NCBI GenBank assembly: GCA_016191165.1
Contig: JACPPF010000087.1
Location: 62,001-126,000 of the forward strand
Direction of reading: 5' to 3'
Origin: Planctomycetota bacterium
Lineage (GTDB): Bacteria > Planctomycetota > Planctomycetia > Gemmatales > Gemmataceae
DNA: 64,000 nt
Part shown: positions 18,750 to 27,413 of the stretch, piece after piece
How the letters are laid out: each line of letters starts with the position of its first letter
Position numbering within the stretch: position 1 is the first letter of the stretch
The notes under the pieces: generated by a model
Database searches by the model: none
What the model was told of the DNA's origin: nothing
Seen by the model: the letters and a program-made list of their open reading frames with translations, nothing else
Translations under genes and position numbers: made by a program

Positions 18750-20075
18750 CTACTTAACCCGATGATAGATTCGACACCCGGGCAGCGCCATGCCCAACTC
18801 GACGACACCCCCGTTTGTCACATTGGTGTTTCGAAGGTGGAGCACTTGCAAGCTGTTAAGGCCGCCCAGTTGCTTTAGACCCGCGTCCGTAACCCGCGTT
18901 CCTCCAAGGTTCAGCGATTGTAAGCTCTGCAGGCCGCCCACGTCCTTCAGCCCTGCGTCTGTCACTTGCGTGCCGTAAAGGCCCAGGTATGTTAACCCCT
19001 TCAGGCGGGCGAGTTCCTTCAGCCCCGCGTCCGTCACATCCGTCTCGGTAAGGTTCAGGCGTTGCAACGCCTTCAGGCCTGCGAGTTCTTTCAATCCCGC
19101 GTCCGTCAGTTCCGTATTGCCAACATCCAGATCTTTCAAGCTCTTCAGGCCGGCGAGTTCCTTCATGCCGAAGTCCGTTAATCTCGAGTTTTCGCTAAGT
19201 ACTAGCGTTTGCAAGTTCTTACAGCCGCCCAGTTCCTTCATACCCGCATCGGTCACTTTCGTGCCAATGAGAAATAGCGTTTCCAAGCTCTTTAATTGGG
19301 TTAGGTCTTTCAGACCCGCGTCCGTCACTTGCGACTTGATGAGGTGCAGGCTTTTGAGACCGGCCAATTCCTTGAGCCCCGCGCCCGTCACTTTTGTGTG
19401 ACCAAGGTCGAGCCATTGCAAGTTTTTCAGTCCCGCCAGTTCTTTCACCCCGGCGTCTGTCACTTGCTTGCAATTGTAAAGGTTCAGTCTTTGCAAGCAC
19501 TTGTGCCTAGCCAATTCCTTGAGTCCGGCGTCCGTCACTTGTGCGCCGCTAATGTTGAGGGATCGCAGGCTCTTGAGACCGGTCAGTTCCTTCAGCCCTG
19601 TGTCCGTCACTCGCGTACCGTCAAGCTCCAGGTATTGCAAATTTTCCAGACCGGCCAGCTCCTTCAGACCCCAGTCCGTCACTCCCGTTCTCGCAAGGTC
19701 TAGCACTTGCAGGTTTGTCAGGCCGCGCAGCTCTTTCAGCCCCACATCGGTCACCTTGGTGACGGCAAGGCTGAGTCCAAACGGCACACCGGCATCGGGC
19801 AGGTTGGCTATTGATTTCTCATTCCAAGTGTCAAAACGAACCATTGGCACAGCATCTGTCGAGCCAGCTTCTTGTGTCACTTCAAGGCTTCCATCTTTGC
19901 GCACGCCCATCCAGCCGTGAAACGTCGCCCCGGCGTCTTTCCAGGCTTCGGCGACCTTAGGCGGTAGCGGCTTGGGACCGGCCTTGGCGTCGCCCCCCGC
20001 GTGAACCAAATGCGGCAAGCTGCCAGCGAGGATCAGGGTGAGGGCGATGGTCGCAACGATGAATAAGTGTTTCAT
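18750..20075 (-). CDS. secreted leucine-rich repeat protein
   Basis: 441 residues from the ATG at 20075, preceded by GGGAGGAAGG. Residues 1-27 form a signal peptide (MKHLFIVATIALTLILAG...). After a short AEAWKDAGATF region come about 13 repeats of roughly 24 residues of the type VTDAGLKELAGLKNLQxLxLxxT, the cysteine-less RI/GALA-like pattern typical of Gemmataceae. They form a curved binding solenoid outside the cytoplasm. No catalytic domain is attached. Carried within the RIT element next to the giant protease; whether they work together is unknown. Confidence 0.85.
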   Translation of the reverse strand: MKHLFIVATIALTLILAGSLPHLVHAGGDAKAGPKPLPPKVAEAWKDAGATFHGWMGVRKDGSLEVTQEAGSTDAVPMVRFDTWNEKSIANLPDAGVPFGLSLAVTKVTDVGLKELRGLTNLQVLDLARTGVTDWGLKELAGLENLQYLELDGTRVTDTGLKELTGLKSLRSLNISGAQVTDAGLKELARHKCLQRLNLYNCKQVTDAGVKELAGLKNLQWLDLGHTKVTGAGLKELAGLKSLHLIKSQVTDAGLKDLTQLKSLETLFLIGTKVTDAGMKELGGCKNLQTLVLSENSRLTDFGMKELAGLKSLKDLDVGNTELTDAGLKELAGLKALQRLNLTETDVTDAGLKELARLKGLTYLGLYGTQVTDAGLKDVGGLQSLQSLNLGGTRVTDAGLKQLGGLNSLQVLHLRNTNVTNGGVVELGMALPGCRIYHRVK

Positions 20076-20597
20076 GATCCTTCCTCCCGTTAGAGGCAAG
20101 TCTAACCTGCTGGAGGTTTCACTGGGCCTCTCGATTCATCTGGAGGCACCAGGCGGAACGCCATCTTTTTCTCAAGAACCGGAAGTCACTTTCGGCACAA
20201 GCAAGACGAACCAGAACGGATCTTATTTCCGACTATTTCCGTGTCGGCAGAAAACATTCGGTTTTGATGAAGAAATACCAAAACCAGGATATGGCCTTTC
20301 CCTACCCTAAACAATCCGCGGACAATCGGCAATGTTATTTTCGAAAATTCCAGGAGTCCAACTCCCTGGCAGCCTGCTCACCGACTTGCGGTGATTTTCT
20401 CGTCATTTCATTCCTTCGCTCGCCAATCCCCGGGGGAACTGACTGATCTATAGCAAAACGTGATCGCCGGTGCCACAGTGTGCCCAGCCACCGAGTGCTG
20501 GCACGGAAGTGATCTCAGCAGTTGAGTAGGCAAGCTACGCGGATGGCCCGATCGCTATGGGCACCTCATCGATGCCGGGCCGTTCTTGCTCCTGCCT
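20076..20597. other. intergenic stretch without a recognised gene
   Basis: Between the LRR gene start and the DUF932 terminator. It should contain the LRR gene promoter (minus strand). Open frames on the plus strand here have no ribosome-binding site and no coding character. No repeat was seen. Confidence 0.5.
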
Positions 20598-20628
20598 ATC
20601 GAAAGAACCCCATTCCATTGGAATGGGG
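20598..20628 (-). terminator. rho-independent terminator of the intact DUF932 gene
   Basis: A 9-bp perfect stem (CCCCATTCC at 20608-20616 with GGAATGGGG at 20620-20628) and a 3-nt loop; on the minus strand it runs into TTCTTT. It lies 8 bp past the DUF932 stop. Confidence 0.75.
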
Positions 20629-20636
20629 TGGCCTTC

Positions 20637-21392
20637 TCAAGAAGGCATTGGCGTAGTCGCCAAATTCGCGAGCAGAGCATGCAGGCGCATCGTGCGCCGT
20701 GCGAGGTCGGCGGGGTTGCGTTCCTGAAGCCCGTGCAGAGCCGAGGTGAACGCGTTGAGAAGTGACCAGCCGGTGCGCGGCTGGAATGCCTCGTGCCGGG
20801 GCTCACGCCATTCTTGATAGACCACGGGCAGTTGACGCTGAGCGATGATGCCTTTCGCAAGGCACGCCCGGAGCATGAGGGATTCGGCGCGCTCGTCGGT
20901 CATCGGCGTTTCCTGCATGACCGCGATCCGTCGCGACTCGGTTTCCTTGAAGCTCCCGAGCTGCATCACGGCACTCGCGATGGCGCTACTGAAGTGAGCG
21001 GCACCGTTCACCGTGTGCTTCCGCTTCACCATGAGGTCGGAGCGGAAGGCGAGATTGTCGCAGACGAAAACCCTGGCTCCGGCACAAAACCCCAAGGGAT
21101 AGGTTTTGTCATAACTTGAGCGGATTCCGACCGCAAGTGTGACGGTGCCATCCGTGGTGAGTTCGGTCGCCAGATCGAGAACGCCAAAGAATCGGGAACC
21201 GCTTTTGCTCAGGGCCAGTCGCCTTTGGACGACGGCGTAGCCGGCCTCCGCCAAGGTAGTGACGGCGGTGTCGAGGACGGTGGTGTGCTTGATCGGCACC
21301 CAGGTCTTGGTGGACGTGGGGAGATCGACGCGGGCCAGGTCCTCGTAACTGACTTCTTTGCCCCCAGCGTGGAGCACGAGTTCGGCAGGCAT
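20637..21392 (-). CDS. DUF932 domain protein (intact copy)
   Basis: 251 residues with AGGAGGT upstream of the ATG. It shows the DUF932 pattern: TWVPIKHTTVLDT near residue 30, a beta-rich middle (TLAVGIRSSYDKTYPLGFCAG, about 87-107) and CDNLAFRSD (112-120), then a helical C-terminal half. DUF932 proteins occur widely on plasmids and phages; the biochemical role is not established. It lies 130 bp downstream of the recombinase trio and inside the element, while a related DUF932 gene is the one interrupted by that element. The two differ clearly in sequence (for example GIRSSYDK versus GIRNSWDQ), so this is not a simple duplicate. Confidence 0.8.
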   Translation of the reverse strand: MPAELVLHAGGKEVSYEDLARVDLPTSTKTWVPIKHTTVLDTAVTTLAEAGYAVVQRRLALSKSGSRFFGVLDLATELTTDGTVTLAVGIRSSYDKTYPLGFCAGARVFVCDNLAFRSDLMVKRKHTVNGAAHFSSAIASAVMQLGSFKETESRRIAVMQETPMTDERAESLMLRACLAKGIIAQRQLPVVYQEWREPRHEAFQPRTGWSLLNAFTSALHGLQERNPADLARRTMRLHALLANLATTPMPS

Positions 21393-21522
21393 TGCCTGTA
21401 CCTCCTGTTAATGAGAAGGATCGAGGTCAAGGCGACATGCCTTGACGGGAAGGAGGTTACACGTGCTTGTCAACAAGCGCAAAGGGAAGTTGCCATACGA
21501 TGAAGCTGATCACCACGCCATT

Positions 21523-22539
21523 TCAGAGGGATTCGAGCCATGCAAGGATGTCTACGTCGGATCGCCAAGTGGGTTGAGTTGCCGGGCCGCTGGCGCCGAC
21601 CTCGCAGGTCTCCAGGGCTTTCCGCTTCATCGCCAGGTCGATCTCGATGTAGCGGTTCGTGGTGGTGATGCTGGCGTGGCCGAGCCAGCTTCGAATGACG
21701 TTGACTTCGACACCCGACTGCAGCAGATGCATAGCCGTGGTGTGGCGAAACGTGTGCGGAGTGACTTTCAGGCTTTGCAGTCCCGGCATCGTGGCCGCGG
21801 CCTTCACGGTGTATCGGGCGATCAAATTGGCGATGCCCGACCTGCTGAGCGGCTGGCCGTGCTGATTGACAAACAGGTAACCATCCGCGCCCGGCTTCAA
21901 TCCGCGCTCTTCCACCAACTGGCGCAGGTGTTGGACGGTGCTTTCCCACAGCGGGCACGTGCGCCACTTGCGGCCTTTTCCGAGCAGCTCGACTTTGAAG
22001 GGCGGCGTCAACGTCAGCCAACTGCCGCATGTGTCCGCGACTTCCTGGACGCGGGCGCCGGTGTTGTACATGAAGAGCAGCATGGCGTAATCGCGCCGGC
22101 CCGAGCTGGTTTCTCGGGGCACGCCGCCAAGGATCGCGCCGAGCTGGTCCTTTTCGAGATAGCGGATGGCCGGCAGAGCGGCGCCACGCTTTTTCGGGAT
22201 GGCCACAATCTGATGGCAATGGTCGAGCAGCAACGGCTCGCGCGCGGCGATGTACTCGAACAGCTTGCGAATGCCGGCGAGCCGGTGATTGCGCGTCTGA
22301 ATCGAATTCCCGCGAGTTTGTTCGAGATCCACAAGGAAGGTGAGGACCAAGAGCTCAGTGATGTCCGTGACCAACAGGTTCACGGCCGATTTCTTGGTTT
22401 GTTCTGACGCGAACCGCAGCAGCAATTTCATGCCGTCGCGATAACCTTGGATCGTGTGCCGCGAGGCATTTTGCCGACAAACCAAATGATCTTCGAAGTA
22501 GGAACGAACAAAGGGTGCCAAGTACATTGTCTTCGTCAT
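21523..22539 (-). CDS. tyrosine recombinase, third of the trio
   Basis: 338 residues, the size of a standard XerC/D-type enzyme. An N-terminal SAM-like core-binding domain (FVRSYFEDHLVCRQNASRHTIQGY) is followed by a catalytic domain with all the expected residues: Arg in NTGARVQEV, HTFRHTTA, LGHASITTTNRY with the nucleophilic Tyr. Such enzymes cut and join DNA strands through a 3'-phosphotyrosine. The start overlaps the stop of the second recombinase by 4 bp (22536-22539), so the trio is translated as a unit. Confidence 0.85.
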   Translation of the reverse strand: MTKTMYLAPFVRSYFEDHLVCRQNASRHTIQGYRDGMKLLLRFASEQTKKSAVNLLVTDITELLVLTFLVDLEQTRGNSIQTRNHRLAGIRKLFEYIAAREPLLLDHCHQIVAIPKKRGAALPAIRYLEKDQLGAILGGVPRETSSGRRDYAMLLFMYNTGARVQEVADTCGSWLTLTPPFKVELLGKGRKWRTCPLWESTVQHLRQLVEERGLKPGADGYLFVNQHGQPLSRSGIANLIARYTVKAAATMPGLQSLKVTPHTFRHTTAMHLLQSGVEVNVIRSWLGHASITTTNRYIEIDLAMKRKALETCEVGASGPATQPTWRSDVDILAWLESL

Positions 22540-23945
22540 GGGTGCGTTGCCTCGTCAAAGTGGGAACCGAAGTGCCGGTGGAAGCGCACGTTCGCTTCGC
22601 GGAGCAGATCGGCAGTGATCGTCAGATAAACCTCAGTGCTTTGAGGATCGACATGCCCGAGGAAGGTCGATAAAACCGGCAGCCGGCTCTGCACATCGAC
22701 GCCGTCGCGATACCACCGCAACAGCCGATTAACAGCGCACGTGTGGCGCAGGTCGTGAAGCCGAGGCGGATATTGACCGGGTATGCCACTGATCCTCAAG
22801 GCACACAGAATCTCGCGGAATATGTCGAGCAGCGTCCGGTTGCTGATGGGTCGGCGCCTCTTCGCCACGAAGAGCGGATCGTCGTCGCGGACCGGCAAGA
22901 GAAGCGTCCGTCGCACGTCGAGGTAGCGTTCCAAGCAATGACCCACCTTTGGTCCGAATGGAACGTATCGGCTTTTGTGGAACTTCGTTTGCGCGATGAA
23001 TAGCGTTTGTCGGTCGAATTGAAGATCGCACAAACGAAGGCGCAGCACTTCGCCGTGACGCAATCCCAGAGCGCAAAGAAGCGTCAGCATCGTCGAGAAA
23101 GTCTCGGCGCGACGACTCCACATGTGGTTGTCGGGTAGTTTTTTGGCTTCGGCGAGAATGGCGCCAAGTTGGTCGCGCGTGAAGATGAACGGTTTGAAGG
23201 ACGAGCGCGGCAATCGATGCGGGCTGGTCAAGAACACTGGCACGGGATTTCTCGTCACGAGATTCAGGCTTTGCAGGTAGTCAAAGAAGCGGCGAACGAA
23301 ACGCATCTTGTGAATGCGAGAGCGCGCACAACACGTCAATGTGCCCAGCCACCGCTCCAGGAGATCGGGCGTAACAGCCTGAGCGGAGAGAACGGCTTGA
23401 TCGCGAAGGAAACCGTCGAAGTCTTGAAGCGCGTCTTCCTGGCACCGATAGTCTTTGCCCAGCGCCTGCTGTAAGTCGATATACGAACGAACATGCGCCG
23501 TCAGAGGTCCGGGTGGCGGGGATACAAGGCGCAATTCAGCGAGCGCAGCCTCCGGGTTGTCGGTTTGGAGCGCACGGACCAAACGCTGCCAGCTTTGCCG
23601 TCCTCGGCTTGTACGGTACTCAGCGAGTAAATCGGCGCCAATCAGGCCGGTGCCAGCCAGCACTTTGAGGAAGCGGCCAAGCACCGCAAGCCGCTCCGCC
23701 GCATACGGTATCGCTTTGCCGGCGACGTCACGAATCATCCAATTCAAAATCGTCCGTTGGTTGATTGCCAATAGCTGGATTCCCGATGAATCATTAGCGC
23801 TTACGCCGACCAGGAAGTCTGGGATGACGTGGCGCCCGATGTAGCGTTGGTGCCAGCGCTCGCCCGCCGTCGCCGCCAGATGGTTGTCCCAGACGCGCTC
23901 GACATCGAGTCGCCGCAATTCATAGCATTTGGTTTTGTCGATCAC
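22536..23945 (-). CDS. tyrosine recombinase, second of the trio
   Basis: 469 residues, longer than a typical Xer enzyme because of an extended N-terminal half (about 230 residues before the catalytic part). Catalytic motifs: GLRHGEVLRL (first Arg), LHDLRHTCA (His and second Arg) and LGHVDPQSTEVY (second His and Tyr), so it appears active. Overlaps of 4 bp with both neighbours show tight coupling. In known RIT elements the three enzymes belong to three separate subfamilies in fixed order; this one would be the middle type. Confidence 0.85.
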   Translation of the reverse strand: MIDKTKCYELRRLDVERVWDNHLAATAGERWHQRYIGRHVIPDFLVGVSANDSSGIQLLAINQRTILNWMIRDVAGKAIPYAAERLAVLGRFLKVLAGTGLIGADLLAEYRTSRGRQSWQRLVRALQTDNPEAALAELRLVSPPPGPLTAHVRSYIDLQQALGKDYRCQEDALQDFDGFLRDQAVLSAQAVTPDLLERWLGTLTCCARSRIHKMRFVRRFFDYLQSLNLVTRNPVPVFLTSPHRLPRSSFKPFIFTRDQLGAILAEAKKLPDNHMWSRRAETFSTMLTLLCALGLRHGEVLRLRLCDLQFDRQTLFIAQTKFHKSRYVPFGPKVGHCLERYLDVRRTLLLPVRDDDPLFVAKRRRPISNRTLLDIFREILCALRISGIPGQYPPRLHDLRHTCAVNRLLRWYRDGVDVQSRLPVLSTFLGHVDPQSTEVYLTITADLLREANVRFHRHFGSHFDEATHP

Positions 23946-25183
23946 AGCAATTCCTCGCCATCGCCCATGGCCACTTCTCGCAACTGATCGAGGGCGATCA
24001 TGGTGTACCGTTGTGTCGTGCTGGTGTTGAGATGGCCGAGGTAATCTCCAATGGTCTTCAGAGGGGTGCCAACCTCAAACAAGCGCTGGGCGCAGGAATA
24101 ACGAAACGAATGCGTCCCCGGTTTGGCGACGGCAACTCCAGCTTTGGCAAGATACGCCCTCACCCGACTGGCCAGACCGTCACCCGTAGCGAGCGGTGTA
24201 AACGGCGCTACCGTCGTCAAAAAGACCTCCCGATGCGCGCTGCTGGGCCGATCCTGACGCAAGTAGGCGAGGACCGCCTCACCCACCGGCACCGACAACG
24301 GATAGGTCGTGTTGTTGCCCGCCTTGCGGCCGCGAACATGAAGAAGCTGACGGCGCCAATCCAAATCGTCCAAACGAAGTTGCACGACTTCGATGCCCCG
24401 CACACCATAAACCGCCAGGAGCAAAATCATCGCATAATCCCGGCGACCGACAGGCGTCTGCCGGTCAATCACCACGAGCATCGCGTCGATCTCAGCCCGG
24501 GTCAAGAATCGAGGACATTGTTCGTACCGATACACCCGCGGCGCCAATACCGCGCCTGCCAGATTCACCGCGGTTTTCCCGCGCCGGTGCAAATCGGCAA
24601 GGAAGTCGCGCAGAGCCCCGCATCGGCTGCGCAAAGTAGTTCGGTTGCACGTTTTCGCATGGCAAGCCAGGAAGTGGTGAATCGTCTCAGGTCGCAGTGA
24701 GCGTAAATCGCTGATCCCTTCGGCCGCGACGAATATCATCAACGCCTGACATGGCCGGCGACTCAACTCCAAGCTGTCCAAACAGAGCCCGCGCTGCTCG
24801 CGGACGCGTCGCAGGTAAGCCTCGACAAGATCAGCATGGGGAAGCGCTGATTGACGCGTTTCAGGTATGGGAATGAGTTGTTTCTGCCGCAGATAACGAA
24901 CGAACCGTTGCAACGTCTGCCGAAGTTTTGGGCGATGGCTTTCGAGGCAACACACCTGCGCTACGTAGCGATCGATCCATTCCGGGACAGCGGCAAGCTC
25001 ACGGACTCCTTGCCGCGCCATGAATTCACCAAGCGACAAAAGGCGGTAGGACAGAAGCCGCATGGTCCCTTTGCTGTATCGTTGCCCGGCCATGTCCTTG
25101 AGCAAGTCATCAATTGGCTCCCGCAGCCATGAGCCATGGATGCGCGCGCGACCTCTCTGATTGGACAAGAGCGTGTCCAGCAT
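23942..25183 (-). CDS. tyrosine recombinase, first of the trio
   Basis: 413 residues. The N-terminal half has two core-binding-like regions. The catalytic part includes RDYAMILLLAVYGVRGIEV (first Arg), GTHSFRYSCA (His/Arg) and LGHLNTSTTQRY (His/Tyr nucleophile), all intact. It is first in the co-transcribed trio; its promoter should lie in 25184-25270, next to the right inverted end, so binding of the recombinases there could feed back on their own expression. Confidence 0.85.
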   Translation of the reverse strand: MLDTLLSNQRGRARIHGSWLREPIDDLLKDMAGQRYSKGTMRLLSYRLLSLGEFMARQGVRELAAVPEWIDRYVAQVCCLESHRPKLRQTLQRFVRYLRQKQLIPIPETRQSALPHADLVEAYLRRVREQRGLCLDSLELSRRPCQALMIFVAAEGISDLRSLRPETIHHFLACHAKTCNRTTLRSRCGALRDFLADLHRRGKTAVNLAGAVLAPRVYRYEQCPRFLTRAEIDAMLVVIDRQTPVGRRDYAMILLLAVYGVRGIEVVQLRLDDLDWRRQLLHVRGRKAGNNTTYPLSVPVGEAVLAYLRQDRPSSAHREVFLTTVAPFTPLATGDGLASRVRAYLAKAGVAVAKPGTHSFRYSCAQRLFEVGTPLKTIGDYLGHLNTSTTQRYTMIALDQLREVAMGDGEELL

Positions 25184-25270
25184 TGCGAACCTCTGTTGGT
25201 TGAAAATCTGCGTGGTGTAGTTCGGCGGGAATCCGTTCCTGTGCAGTCAACAAGGACGATGCGAGACCAG

Positions 25271-25361
25271 AATCTCGTTATGCGTTCTTGAAAAAACCGA
25301 AAATGCCTTGCCGATCGGAAATCTCATCGCGATTCAACATAACCCTCGTCTCGCCATAACT
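25271..25361 (-). repeat. right inverted end of the RIT element
   Basis: Read on the minus strand it starts AGTTATGGCGAG and ends with the perfect 14-bp CGCATAACGAGATT (25271-25284). The 91-bp spacing between outer and inner motifs equals that of the left end. Confidence 0.75.
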
Positions 25362-25649
25362 CTGATCCCAACTGTTCCTGATGCCGACGGCGAGCGTGAC
25401 GCCGACGGAGAGGGCCGTCGTCAGATCGAGGGTGGCAAACATCCTCGCCCCGCCTTGTCGCGAAACGGCGTAGGTTGCTTTCTGAATCTCGAAGCCGCCG
25501 TTCTGCAGCAGGTCGGTCACCGACTCGACAACGGTCGAGTGGCGGACCGGAAACCAGGTCTGCGTCGGCGGCGGGGCCTCGATCTGGTTGAGTTCTTCGC
25601 GGCTCACCTCACGCGCGCCGCAGTGCGTGACCAACGTGGTCGTACTCAT
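25278..25649 (-). pseudogene. DUF932 gene, N-terminal half (split by insertion)
   Basis: From a good start at 25649 (GAGGAG upstream), about 97 residues match the first part of the intact DUF932 protein, including TQTWFPVRHSTVVES and TLAVGIRNSWDQSY. Homology stops at 25358, where the RIT element end begins; the following 26 residues are translated element sequence. The missing C-terminal half is at 10425-10922. Rejoining the halves gives QSFPLGFCAG, as the family requires, so one original gene was cut with little or no loss. Confidence 0.8.
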
Positions 25650-25854
25650 CGGATGCTCCTCATGAAACGAAATGTGAAGGAACGATCCAGGAGCAACGTG
25701 CGCCTGGTGGCCGACGCTACGGGAGGGGATTGAGGGGCGCAAGAGAAAATATGGGAGGTGTAGCGGCAATACCGCCTGCTTTGCAACCATTTGCAACCAG
25801 CCTTGAAAAAATGATATACAATGCGAAAATAGCTCTCAATCAACGGAATAGAAG

Positions 25855-26313
25855 ATGGATACTCTTACGAAAGAGCGCCGATCAGAAGTGATGGGCCTAA
25901 TCAGGAATAAGGACACGGTCCCCGAACTCGTCATCCGTAGGCTTCTTCACGGGATGGGTTATCGATTTCGGCTTCACGGCGGTGCGCTACCTGGTAGGCC
26001 GGATATTGTGCTTCGCCGGTGGAAAGCGGTGATTTTCGTTCACGGTTGTTTTTGGCATAGGCATAAGGGGTGTCCGAAGACACGGACGCCGAAATCGAGG
26101 ATTGCGTTTTGGGAAGCCAAATTCGACACGAACATGAAACGGGATCGCGAAGCCGGAAGAAAACTCCGACGTCTGGGTTGGCGGGTGCTCGTCATCTGGG
26201 AATGCCAGCTTCAAAAGCTGGACTGGTTACGGAGTCGGATCGAGACCTTCCTCGAAGAGGAAAAACCGTGCGTTCCATCGAACTCTTCACGGGAGCGGGC
26301 GGGCTCGCGCTAG
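25855..26313 (+). CDS. vsr: very short patch repair endonuclease (Vsr)
   Basis: 152 residues, the normal family size. Family residues are present: SEVMGLIRNKDT near the start, GRPDIVL with the metal-binding Asp50, and the zinc/active region VHGCFWHRHKGC (His63, Cys65, His68, Cys73). Vsr nicks next to T in T:G mismatches that arise by deamination of 5-methylcytosine, so it protects genomes that carry a C5 methyltransferase. That methyltransferase is the next gene and overlaps this one by 46 bp in another frame, which shows co-expression. Confidence 0.9.
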   Translation: MDTLTKERRSEVMGLIRNKDTVPELVIRRLLHGMGYRFRLHGGALPGRPDIVLRRWKAVIFVHGCFWHRHKGCPKTRTPKSRIAFWEAKFDTNMKRDREAGRKLRRLGWRVLVIWECQLQKLDWLRSRIETFLEEEKPCVPSNSSRERAGSR

Positions 26314-27413
26314 GAACCGCTACTGCCGGATTCGATCATGCTGCCGTAGTGGAATTCGACAAGGATTCCTGCGACACACTTCGCCTCAACAAGACCGCTG
26401 GCGCCAAGTATGCGAAAGATTGGACGGTGATCCAGGCGGATGTGCGATGGTTTGATTTCGTTGATCTTGGGGAAATTGACTTCATAGCGGGTGGGGTGCC
26501 TTGTCAGCCTTTCTCGCTGGGCGGCAAGCATCGAGGCCACGAAGACCACCGCGACATGTTTCCGGAATTCGCACGTGCGATCGCTACGCTCCAACCGAAA
26601 GCGTTTCTCATCGAGAACGTCAAAGGGCTCCTCCGCAAGAACTTCGCCGATTATTTCGAGTACATTATTCTTCGCATGTCGCATCCCGCCATCCCCGCGA
26701 AGGGAAGGTCATGGAGAGAACACCGAGCCGAGCTTGAGCGCGTACACACGTCGGGCAAAAAGACTGGCATGGATTATCACGTGGTTTGGCAACTCCTGAA
26801 TGCTGCGGATTTTGGCGTACCGCAACGGCGTGACCGTGTTTTCATCGTCGGCTTCCGATCAGACCTGAAAGTCCGATGGGCCTTTCCGCAGCCGACCCAT
26901 TCGGCAACCGCTTTGCTACGATCGCAATTCCTAACCGAGGAGTATTGGGAGACGCACGAAGTCCCGAAAAGTAAGAGGCCGAAGCCAGACCACGGTATGC
27001 TAGACAAGCTGCCTACAATCTTCAGGGAAGAATGCCGTCCGTGGCGGACCGTTCGAGATGCGATTCAAGGCCTCCCGAAGCTAAAAAGCGGAGGGCGTTC
27101 CCTTGAAGACCCGAATCACTTTCTTAATCCCGGCGCCAGACCCTATAAGGGCCATACCGGAAGCGTTCTCGACGAGCCCGCGAAGACGCTGAAGGCTGGA
27201 GATCACGGCGTCCCAGGCGGTGAGAATACCGTTGTCATGGACGACGGAGAATTTCGGTATTTCTCCGTCCGTGAAGCCGCGAGAATCCAGACTTTCCCAG
27301 ATTCCTACGCATTCGCGGGAGCGTGGACTGAGCAAATGCGACAGGTCGGAAACGCGGTCCCGGTCGATTTAGCTCGGATCGTCGCCTCCGACATCATCGT
27401 CCACCTCATCTGA
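26268..27413 (+). CDS. DNA cytosine-5 methyltransferase
   Basis: 381 residues from the GTG at 26268, chosen because AGAGG lies just before it and because the protein then begins directly with RSIELFTGAGG (motif I, SAM binding). Motif IV GGVPCQPFS has the catalytic Cys79, motif VI is ENVKG (116-120), motif VIII QRRDR and the final GNAVP motif X near the C-terminus are all present. It methylates C5 of cytosine in the sequence cut by the partner nuclease encoded convergently at 27369-27911; the two 3' ends overlap by 45 bp. Confidence 0.9.
   Translation: MRSIELFTGAGGLALGTATAGFDHAAVVEFDKDSCDTLRLNKTAGAKYAKDWTVIQADVRWFDFVDLGEIDFIAGGVPCQPFSLGGKHRGHEDHRDMFPEFARAIATLQPKAFLIENVKGLLRKNFADYFEYIILRMSHPAIPAKGRSWREHRAELERVHTSGKKTGMDYHVVWQLLNAADFGVPQRRDRVFIVGFRSDLKVRWAFPQPTHSATALLRSQFLTEEYWETHEVPKSKRPKPDHGMLDKLPTIFREECRPWRTVRDAIQGLPKLKSGGRSLEDPNHFLNPGARPYKGHTGSVLDEPAKTLKAGDHGVPGGENTVVMDDGEFRYFSVREAARIQTFPDSYAFAGAWTEQMRQVGNAVPVDLARIVASDIIVHLI

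Larger units (their letters stand above)
10951..25361 (-). mobile_element. RIT-type (recombinase-in-trio) element, 14.4 kb
   Basis: Three consecutive tyrosine recombinase genes with 4-bp overlaps are the hallmark of recombinase-in-trio elements. The two ends match each other as inverted repeats of equal length (91 bp). Positions 1-30 agree in 22 of 30 places beginning AGTTATG, and positions 73-91 in 17 of 19 ending with a perfect 14-bp CGCATAACGAGATT. The element lies inside a DUF932 gene whose two halves abut its ends. Cargo: a TPR protein, a giant surface protease, an LRR protein and an intact DUF932 gene. Typical RIT elements carry little besides the trio, so the 10-kb cargo is unusual. 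Boundary placement is from aligning the ends by eye. Confidence 0.8.

Noticed and set aside
21523-25183. Tn554-type transposon (tnpABC)
   Set aside because: Tn554 has two tyrosine recombinases and a small third protein; here all three have complete R-H-R-H-Y motifs, so the recombinase-in-trio type fits.
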